From assembly GCF_031432425.1 (NCBI RefSeq), contig NZ_JAVKPH010000072.1:1-7247 (forward strand): 7,247 nucleotides of DNA. The letters run 5' to 3'. A program made the position numbers and the translations under genes. The notes beneath the pieces are model-generated. The model was not told the origin of the DNA. It did no database searches and worked only from the letters and a program-made list of their open reading frames with translations. The DNA comes from Ruixingdingia sedimenti (lineage in GTDB: Bacteria; Pseudomonadota; Alphaproteobacteria; Rhodobacterales; Rhodobacteraceae). Shown piece by piece: positions 1 through 4,234 of this stretch (the first letter of the stretch is position 1; each line of letters starts with the position of its first letter).

Positions 1-633
1 GCCAATGCCATCAACATGGTGCTGGATTCGGTCGACCTCGGGCTCGAATACGACGCCGCGCAGCTGGCGCGCAACGCAGCGAACTACGATGCCGACCACA
101 AGCTGGCGCTGACCGGCGCTGACCGCTGGACCGGCGCCAACTCGGATCCGGGCAAGGATATCGGCGATGCCAAGGAGGACATCCGCGGCTACACCGGGCG
201 GCGCCCGAACGTCCTCGTTCTTGGCCCCTCGGCAGCCAAGGCGCTGAAGAACCACCCGAAGATCAAGGAGCAGTTCAAGTACGTCTCCAAGGACTCGATC
301 ACGCTCGATATGCTGGCGGCGTATTTCGAGCTGGAAAAGGTGGTGGCCGGTGATGCGGTCTTCCTGCCGGAAACCGCGCCCGACACGGCGAAGGCCACCG
401 ATGTCTGGGGCGATGATGCGATCCTCGCCTGGGTGCCGCTGACGGGCGGCAACTTCATGGTGCCGTCCTATGGCTACACCTACGAACTGATGGGCTATCC
501 GCAGGTCGAGGCGCCCTACTACTCGCGCGAAACCAAGTCGTGGATCTATCCGACCACGACCGAGCGCAAGCCGTATCTGGTGGGGCCCGACGCGGGCTTC
601 CTGTTCCAGAACGCCGGCGCGCCGGCGGCGTAA
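1..633 (+). CDS. Phage major capsid protein, C-terminal part (5' end outside window)
   Basis: The frame is open from the first base and ends at TAA (631-633), giving 210 visible residues; the ATG at position 16 is internal because the frame continues upstream without a stop. The protein is the shell subunit of the phage head, presumably HK97-fold. Recognisable family features are an alanine/asparagine-rich helix (LARNAANYDADHK), a tryptophan-containing segment followed by DPGKDIGDAKEDIR, then the GRRPNVLVLGPSAAKALKNHP stretch typical of this capsid family, a WGDDAILAWVP strand, the PSYGYTYELMGYPQVE segment and a C-terminal motif close to KPYLVGPDAGFLF. These match capsid proteins I recall from many proteobacterial prophages; I cannot name the exact family without a search. 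The gene is the first of the visible run and is followed after 10 bases by a small head protein gene. How many N-terminal residues are missing cannot be seen, perhaps about 100-130 by family size. Confidence 0.9.
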   Translation, partial: ANAINMVLDSVDLGLEYDAAQLARNAANYDADHKLALTGADRWTGANSDPGKDIGDAKEDIRGYTGRRPNVLVLGPSAAKALKNHPKIKEQFKYVSKDSITLDMLAAYFELEKVVAGDAVFLPETAPDTAKATDVWGDDAILAWVPLTGGNFMVPSYGYTYELMGYPQVEAPYYSRETKSWIYPTTTERKPYLVGPDAGFLFQNAGAPAA

Positions 634-643
634 GGGGGCGGCC

Positions 644-1120
644 ATGATGAAGGTCACCCTCTCCGGCCCGGCCAGGATCGGCGGCGCGCGCAAACGCCCC
701 GGCGATGTGGTCGATGTCGATCCCGTCACGCTGCGCCATCTTGAGGCGGCAGGCGTGATCGCGGCCGATCCGGATGCGACCCGGGCCGTCGCGGCTAGCA
801 CCCCGGTCGGCGCCATGACGCAGGCCGATTTCGAGGCGGCGGTGGCGGCCACGGCCAAGGTGCTGGCCGAGACGATGCTGGATGCCGCCCTGGAAGAGGT
901 GGTCGCCACGGTCGAAGCCGAGAAGAACGCCGCGTTGGCGCGGGCGATCGAGGCCGAGATGCAGCGCGACATGCTCCAGGCGCGGGTCGAGGAACTGCAA
1001 CACATCCTCGCCGAACAGACCGATACCACCCCCGCCGCGGCGGCGGCCGAAACCTCATCCCCGGCCGCCGCACCCGCCGCAAAACCCACCCGCAAGAGTG
1101 GTGGCGCGGCCAAGGGCTGA
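644..1120 (+). CDS. HI1506-like small head-module protein with coiled coil and disordered tail
   Basis: This 158-residue protein begins at tandem ATGs (644 and 647); the purine run AAGGGGG at 632-638 is well placed for either. Residues 2-38 (a K-V-T-L-S-G start, then a G-A-R-K-R-P-G-D-V-V-D-V-D core and an L-E-A-A-G-V-I end) look like the short N-terminal beta domain found in HI1506/DUF7210-type proteins encoded beside Mu-like capsid genes. Residues about 55-125 are alanine/glutamate-rich and probably helical, with a coiled coil around 90-125. The last 35 residues are Ala/Pro/Thr-rich and end in a basic tail (KPTRKSGGAAKG), so they are probably disordered. The exact role is unknown; position suggests a head decoration or accessory protein. 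The family assignment is by recalled pattern and is moderate; existence of the gene is strongly supported by codon bias and spacing. Confidence 0.8.
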   Translation: MMKVTLSGPARIGGARKRPGDVVDVDPVTLRHLEAAGVIAADPDATRAVAASTPVGAMTQADFEAAVAATAKVLAETMLDAALEEVVATVEAEKNAALARAIEAEMQRDMLQARVEELQHILAEQTDTTPAAAAAETSSPAAAPAAKPTRKSGGAAKG

Positions 1121-1132
1121 TCCCGGCCCCTC

Positions 1133-1162
1133 GTGCGGGGCGGTCAGCCGACCGCCCCGCAC
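1133..1162 (+). promoter_or_regulatory. Perfect 13-bp stem-loop upstream of the acb2-like gene
   Basis: The arms GTGCGGGGCGGTC (1133-1145) and GACCGCCCCGCAC (1150-1162) are exact reverse complements around a four-base loop AGCC. The structure lies 12 bases after the stop of the preceding gene and 27 bases before the chosen ATG of the next. No T-tract follows, so it is not a standard intrinsic terminator. It could be an mRNA 3'-end stabiliser or processing boundary, a partial or Rho-aided terminator, or a protein-binding palindrome. The palindrome itself is directly seen; the role is inference. Confidence 0.75.
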
Positions 1163-1189
1163 ACCCTCCCCACTGTCAGGATTTCCACT

Positions 1190-1453
1190 ATGATCACGCC
1201 CGCCAAGAACCACGGCCTGCCCGTCTCCGGCTATCGGCCGCAGTCGGACAAGGCGGTGGCGATCGTCAACGGGAACAAGGTGCTGGAAGAGCGCATCCTG
1301 CGCCAGCTCGACCAGCTTGCCCAGGATCCCGCCATCGATCGCCGCTGGCTGGCGATCGCCCGCACCAACATCGAGCAGGGCTTCATGGCGGCCAACCGCG
1401 CCGTGTTCCAGCCCGGCCGCGCCGCGCTGCCCGAAGATGCGGCCGAGGACTGA
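1190..1453 (+). CDS. acb2: Acb2/Tad1-type cyclic nucleotide sponge (anti-CBASS protein)
   Basis: This 87-residue protein has the pattern of the Acb2/Tad1 hairpin family (DUF7681). A GYRP motif (residues 14-17) precedes a first helix containing N-x-x-K (N27, K30); a second helix then carries RWLAIARTNIEQGFMAANRAV (52-72), very close to the RW-x-x-I-x-x-T-x-x-Q-x-GFMA-x-x-RAV signature of the family. Family members form small helical oligomers that bind cyclic di- and trinucleotides made by CBASS (and, in Tad1, the Thoeris signal), so host effectors are not activated. As I recall, binding in the PaMx33 protein uses Y11 and K26; here Y15 and K30 have the same 15-residue spacing. The start is ATG 1190, with CAGG at 1177-1180; an upstream GTG at 1133 lies inside the hairpin and would add a non-family extension. 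The gene lies between two head genes, as in Pseudomonas phages carrying acb2. Binding specificity cannot be read from sequence. Confidence 0.85.
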   Translation: MITPAKNHGLPVSGYRPQSDKAVAIVNGNKVLEERILRQLDQLAQDPAIDRRWLAIARTNIEQGFMAANRAVFQPGRAALPEDAAED

Positions 1454-1456
1454 TCC

Positions 1457-1879
1457 ATGGCCTACGCCACCCTTGCGGATCTGATCGAGCGCGCAGGCGA
1501 TGCGGAGATCCTCCAGATCGCCGACCGCGACAGGGACGGGGTGCCCGATCCTGACGTGATCGGGCCGGCCCTCCGGGATGCGTCCGACCTGATCGACGGA
1601 TATGTCGGTGCCAGGTATGACCTGCCGCTGGCCTCGGTCCCGCCGCAACTGCGGCCCTGGGCGGTGTCGATCGCGCGCTACGCCCTGCATCGCAATGGCG
1701 CGCCCGATCATGTCAGACGGGACTACGATGATGCCATCGCTGCGCTGGAGGACGTGGTGAAACGCCTGATCGCGCTGCCGGTCGCCGCCGGCGATGCGCC
1801 GCCGGTGGCCGTCACGGGCCAGACGATGGGGCTCCATCCGGCCCAGGTATTCACCCCGCAGAAACTCAAGGGGTGGTGA
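1457..1879 (+). CDS. DUF1320 / Mu gp36-like head-tail connector protein
   Basis: This 140-residue protein starts with MAYATLADLIERAGDAEILQIADRD, the usual beginning of DUF1320 proteins, and continues with a helical core (ALRDASDLIDGYVGARYDLP, then VPPQLRPWAVSIARYALH) and a family-typical segment with a charged helix around residues 80-105. DUF1320 proteins (Mu gp36) adopt a head-completion/connector-like helical fold and act where head meets tail. Length matches the family's usual 135-145 residues. The ATG at 1457 lies three bases after the stop of the acb2-like gene, with GAGG at 1445-1448 as a probable ribosome site. Its stop overlaps the next start in TGATG (1877-1881), which suggests translational coupling. 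Family assignment is firm; the biochemical role in this phage is inferred from relatives. Confidence 0.92.
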   Translation: MAYATLADLIERAGDAEILQIADRDRDGVPDPDVIGPALRDASDLIDGYVGARYDLPLASVPPQLRPWAVSIARYALHRNGAPDHVRRDYDDAIAALEDVVKRLIALPVAAGDAPPVAVTGQTMGLHPAQVFTPQKLKGW

Positions 1880-2310
1880 TGCTGGCCGCGCTCAAGACCC
1901 GCCTTGAAACTCAACTGCCGACGGCCCGTTGGTGCGGCGTCGAAATCGCCGAGGACATCGACACCTTCACGGACCGCGCCGGGCTGGTCGATAGCGGTAC
2001 CGCCATCGTCATGCCTTGGGGCGAGCAGGCGCAGCCGCAACAGGACGCCACCGGGACTTTCCGTCAGGTGGTGAAGACGGTCTACGCCATTGGCATCGTC
2101 ATCCGGCACTACGACCATCTGATGGGCGCTGCCCGCGCGCTCCAGTTCGACACCTACAAGGCCGACCTTGAAGCCGCGCTCGCCGGATGGGAGCCGTCCG
2201 GCGCGCTCAACCCCTTCGAGTTGGTGGGCGGCGAGAGCAGCCCCGTGACCACGGGTGTCAGCATCTACGTCCAGACCTGGGCCTGCACCCGCATCCTGAC
2301 AGGAGCCTGA
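1879..2310 (+). CDS. Phage tail terminator-like protein (Mu gp37 position)
   Basis: I start this 143-residue protein at ATG 1879 (MLAALKTRLETQLP), which overlaps the previous stop as TGATG and sits 5 bases after AAGGGG (1868-1873); the GTG codons at 1873 and 1876 are poorer starts. The pattern is that of tail terminator/minor tail proteins: an N-terminal helix, then alternating strands (TAIVMPWGEQA, VVKTVYAIGIVIRHYD), a helix around YKADLEAALAGWEPSG, the NPFELVGGES turn and a final strand pair VSIYVQTWACTRI. The segment 'GW-P-x-G----P-ELVGG' is what I associate with this group. Such proteins cap the tail tube after it reaches full length and bind the head connector. Its place between DUF1320 and the DUF2635-like gene equals that of Mu gp37. 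Sequence conservation in this family is weak, so the call is good but not certain. Confidence 0.75.
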   Translation: MLAALKTRLETQLPTARWCGVEIAEDIDTFTDRAGLVDSGTAIVMPWGEQAQPQQDATGTFRQVVKTVYAIGIVIRHYDHLMGAARALQFDTYKADLEAALAGWEPSGALNPFELVGGESSPVTTGVSIYVQTWACTRILTGA

Positions 2311-2312
2311 CC

Positions 2313-2486
2313 ATGCGAGACCGCCCCGCCACCGGCGGCACCTTCATCCGCGACCCCGCCACCGGCGACCTGACGCCTGCGGTGGAGGGCGCCCCCATCG
2401 CCCCGGCCGCCGCCACCTCGGCCGCGACCGAACCCGAAACCCCGGCGGCCGAGCCCGAGCCCGCCCCTCGCAAGAAAGGACGCTGA
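2313..2486 (+). CDS. DUF2635-like 57-residue protein with Ala/Pro/Glu tail
   Basis: ATG 2313 follows the previous stop by two bases and has AGGAG at 2301-2305 with ideal spacing. Residues 1-26 (R-P-A-T-G-G-T-F-I-R-D-P-A-T-G-D-L-T-P-A-V-E-G pattern) resemble the start of DUF2635 proteins (Mu gp38), which read roughly 'K-P--G--VRDP-T---LP--G'. The rest of the usual domain, including the aromatic/arginine-rich W-R-R-R-L segment, is missing and is replaced by an Ala/Pro/Thr/Glu-rich run ending in the basic PRKKGR. In Mu the equivalent gene precedes the tail sheath gene; here it directly precedes the tube gene. Function is unknown. The gene's reality is supported by its ribosome site, tight spacing and one-base gap to the next ATG; the DUF2635 link rests on about 20 residues. 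Confidence 0.7.
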   Translation: MRDRPATGGTFIRDPATGDLTPAVEGAPIAPAAATSAATEPETPAAEPEPAPRKKGR

Positions 2487-2487
2487 C

Positions 2488-3417
2488 ATGGCATTCCGTC
2501 GCGCCAAACGGCTGGCCATCCTCCATAAGGCCGAGAGCAGCTATGGCACCGATGCGACCCCGGCCGCGGCCGATGCGCTGATCGGGTCGAACGTCACCTT
2601 TACCCCGATCGAGGGTGAGGAGGTCCGCCGCGACCTGCTGCTGCCCTACCTCGGGCATCAGGGCACGATCCTGACGGCCGAATATGGCCGGATCGAATTC
2701 GACATCGAGATCGCCGGGTCGGGCACGGCCGGGACCGCCCCGAAATACGGGAGCATCCTGAAGGCCGCCGGCATGGCCGCGACCGTGACCGCCGGCGTCG
2801 ATGTCGAATACACGATCGTCGAGGACGCAACCGAGAGCGGATCGCTCTACTTTGTCGCCGACAAGGTCCGGCACGTGTTCCTGGGCGGCCAAGCCAACAT
2901 CGCGCTCAACTTCTCCGCCCGCCAGATCCCGAAAATCCGCGTCACCTATATGGGGTTGCTGGGCGCGGTGACCGATGTCGGATCGATGCCGGCGGTCTCC
3001 CAGACGGGATGGACCGCTCCGGTGGTGGTCAGCAAGGCCAATACGGTGCTGACCCTGCACGGCTGGACCGCCGTGGCCGAAAGCCTCGCACTGGATCTCG
3101 GCAACGAGCTGGTGGCGCGGCACCTGATCGGCGACGAGCGGATCCTGATCTCCGACCGCCAATCCACCGGCACGGCGGTGGTCGAGGCCCGCGACATCGC
3201 CACCATCGACTGGTTCGCCAAGGCGCGGTCCGGCGCAACCGGCGGGCTGTCGCTGGTCCACGGCACCACGGCCGGCAACATCGTCGAGATCGCCGCGCCA
3301 AAGGTCCAGATCGGCAAGCCGACGCAGGGCGAGACCAACGGCATCATCAACTACTCGCTGCCGCTGATGCTGCGTCCCGATGCCGGCCGGGACGAGCTGG
3401 TGATCACCGTCCGCTGA
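2488..3417 (+). CDS. Phage tail tube protein (siphovirus type, Phage_tube_2-like)
   Basis: The 309-residue protein opens with RAKRLAILHKAESSYGTDATPAAADAL, whose KAE-x-x-YGTD-x-x-P core is a hallmark of a large group of phage tail tube proteins, followed by 'a-l-IGSNVTFTPIEGEEVRRDLLLPYLGHQG'. The middle and C-terminal parts are beta-rich with regular alternating strands (for example EFDIEIAGSGTAGTAPKYGSIL and YTIVEDATESGSLYFVADK), ending in a long strand pair that includes INYSLPLMLRP. Subunits of this family stack as rings to form the inner conduit of non-contractile tails. Length is typical. ATG 2488 is preceded by AAAGGA (2475-2480). The next genes are the chaperone and tape measure, the standard order for a long non-contractile tail. 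No sheath gene is present in the window. I am confident in the product, less in the exact Pfam name. Confidence 0.88.
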   Translation: MAFRRAKRLAILHKAESSYGTDATPAAADALIGSNVTFTPIEGEEVRRDLLLPYLGHQGTILTAEYGRIEFDIEIAGSGTAGTAPKYGSILKAAGMAATVTAGVDVEYTIVEDATESGSLYFVADKVRHVFLGGQANIALNFSARQIPKIRVTYMGLLGAVTDVGSMPAVSQTGWTAPVVVSKANTVLTLHGWTAVAESLALDLGNELVARHLIGDERILISDRQSTGTAVVEARDIATIDWFAKARSGATGGLSLVHGTTAGNIVEIAAPKVQIGKPTQGETNGIINYSLPLMLRPDAGRDELVITVR

Positions 3418-3422
3418 CCCCG

Positions 3423-3443
3423 AGGGGGACAGCCCGCCCCCCT
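3423..3443 (+). terminator. Weak hairpin between tail tube and chaperone genes
   Basis: In the 65-base gap after the tube gene, AGGGGG (3423-3428) pairs with CCCCCT (3438-3443) around a nine-base loop, followed by only two further T residues. This could be a partial terminator or processing site that lets the abundant tube transcript exceed that of later genes. The stem is short and runs of G and C are common here, so the role is uncertain. Confidence 0.3.
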
Positions 3444-3482
3444 TTGAACACCCCCTTCAATCCCGGTGCAGGAGCCCTTCCC

Positions 3483-3857
3483 ATGAATTTCGTCCTCGGC
3501 CAATCCGACGCCTACTGGTGGCCCGTCACCGTCCGTCGCCCCGATCCCGACGCCCCTGGCAAGCTCATGGAGCAGACGCTCCAGCTGCTGCTGCTGCCGC
3601 AGGATCAGGACGAGGCGATCGAAGAGCACGAGCGGATCAATGCCATCCACAGTGCCCGCACCCGGACCAAGGCCGAGCGAGCGGCGCTTGCCAGCAGGAT
3701 CCTCGGCTGGCGGGACGTGGACGGGGCTGACGGCAAACCCGTCCCGTTCACGCCCGAGACGCTCGATGAGGCCCTGCGCATGAGCTGGTTCCGGATCGGG
3801 GTTTGGACCGCCATGAACCAGTCGGCCCTGGGTGAAGAGGCCCGAACGGGAAACTGA
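3483..3857 (+). CDS. Phage tail assembly chaperone (lambda gpG-like role)
   Basis: ATG 3483 has AGGAG at 3470-3474; the frame runs upstream without a stop but only as an overlap with the tube gene, so this start is preferred. The 124-residue product contains W-W-P-V-T-V near the N-terminus, a helix rich in Leu/Gln (QTLQLLLLPQDQDEAIEEHE), and a C-terminal module I-L-G-W-R-D-V-D-G-A-D-G-K-P-V-P-F-T-P-E-T-L followed by a helix and the ending EEARTGN. The 'GW-DV-D-dG-PVPFT-E-L' core and the 'AR-GN' end are typical of tail assembly chaperones encoded between tube and tape measure genes. Such proteins coat the tape measure protein during tail assembly and are not in the mature particle. The final Gly-Asn codons are GGA AAC, the decoding-phase codons of a slippery heptamer, so a fraction of ribosomes should read on into the -1 frame. 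Confidence 0.87.
   Translation: MNFVLGQSDAYWWPVTVRRPDPDAPGKLMEQTLQLLLLPQDQDEAIEEHERINAIHSARTRTKAERAALASRILGWRDVDGADGKPVPFTPETLDEALRMSWFRIGVWTAMNQSALGEEARTGN
3848..3854 (+). promoter_or_regulatory. -1 programmed ribosomal frameshift site GGGAAAC
   Basis: Read in the chaperone frame the bases are G GGA AAC followed at once by TGA (3855-3857). This fits X-XXY-YYZ exactly: a one-base slip re-pairs GGA to GGG and AAC to AAA, and decoding continues with CTG AAG in the frame open to 4234. It differs by one base from the lambda G/GT heptamer GGGAAAG. Phase, position and the long downstream coding frame all agree; efficiency cannot be told from sequence. Confidence 0.85.
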
Positions 3858-4234
3858 AGGCCGCGGCGCGGACCTGGGCGCTGGCGCGCCTCGGCCGCGC
3901 CGACAGCCGCGAGCCGGTCAGGCTCGACGCCGATCTGCTTCGCCAGTTCGAGATCCTGGGCGCGCCGGTCGCGCCCGGAGCGATCCCCGCCGCGCCGGCG
4001 GCCCCCGAAGGTTTCGAGGTCATGCCCGTCAACTGGTCCTCCGTCTGTGCATTCCTGGCCTGCGAGACGCAGTGGCGGGCGGTGGCCACGCTGGCGGGCG
4101 TGATCTGGCTCGGCCTCGACTATCCAGCCGTCGATGTGGTGCTGCGTCGGCAGGGCGCGCCGGATGCGGTTTTTGCCGATCTCCAGATCATGGAGGCCGC
4201 GGCGCTTGAAGTTTTCGCGGAGGATCAGCCGTGA
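3848..4234 (+). CDS. Tail assembly chaperone -1 frame extension with DUF1799 domain (gpGT-like fusion part)
   Basis: The frame one base behind the chaperone frame is open from just after a TGA at 3833-3835 to TGA 4232-4234. Read through the slip at 3848-3854 it adds about 126 residues, giving a fusion of about 250. From the slip the translation runs LKAAARTWALARLGRA, a Pro/Ala linker, then MPVNWSSVCAFLACETQWRAV, a hydrophobic LAGVIWLGLDYPAVDVVLR segment and DLQIMEAAALEVF. The N-W----F-------TQWR and final '-D-Q-MEAAAL' pattern is that of DUF1799 proteins, found just before tape measure genes. Between 3854 and 4021 about 51 of 56 codons end in G or C in this frame, so this part is truly coding although it has no ATG or GTG. 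The first ATG, 4022, has only a poor ribosome site. By analogy with lambda, the fusion links chaperone-coated tape measure to tube subunits. Confidence 0.82.
   Translation, partial: GKLKAAARTWALARLGRADSREPVRLDADLLRQFEILGAPVAPGAIPAAPAAPEGFEVMPVNWSSVCAFLACETQWRAVATLAGVIWLGLDYPAVDVVLRRQGAPDAVFADLQIMEAAALEVFAEDQP
3864..3902 (+). promoter_or_regulatory. Candidate frameshift-stimulating stem-loop
   Basis: CGGCGCGG... more exactly, the eight bases 3864-3871 are the reverse complement of 3895-3902, giving an all-G/C stem that starts nine bases after the slippery heptamer. Inside its 23-base loop a second stem, GGCGC (3877-3881) with GCGCC (3886-3890), closes a TGGC tetraloop. Spacing is within the range usual for stimulatory structures. 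The local base composition makes chance stems likely, so only moderate weight is given. Confidence 0.4.

Noticed and set aside
1133..1189. Upstream GTG that would lengthen the acb2-like protein by 19 residues
   Set aside because: It lies in the left arm of the perfect hairpin, lacks a ribosome site, and gives a non-conserved extension.
1055..1837. 260-codon open frame on the minus strand across three genes
   Set aside because: It crosses gene borders and the palindrome at 1133-1162 and has no recognisable product; the plus-strand genes there are family members.
1873..1878. GTG codons as starts of the tail terminator-like gene
   Set aside because: ATG 1879 is better spaced from AAGGGG and forms the usual TGATG overlap.
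2344..3261. 305-codon open frame on the minus strand
   Set aside because: Antisense shadow of the tail tube gene; no ribosome site or domain that I can see.
3832..4209. 125-codon plus-strand frame starting MKRPERETEG
   Set aside because: Arg/Gly/Pro-rich out-of-frame reading; the frame ending at 4234 has the codon bias and the DUF1799 pattern over the same bases.
4022..4234. DUF1799 part as a separate gene from ATG 4022
   Set aside because: Ribosome-site spacing is poor (GAGG only two bases before ATG, GAAGG about ten before), and coding bias extends back to the slippery heptamer, so the frameshift product explains more. Minor internal initiation is not excluded.
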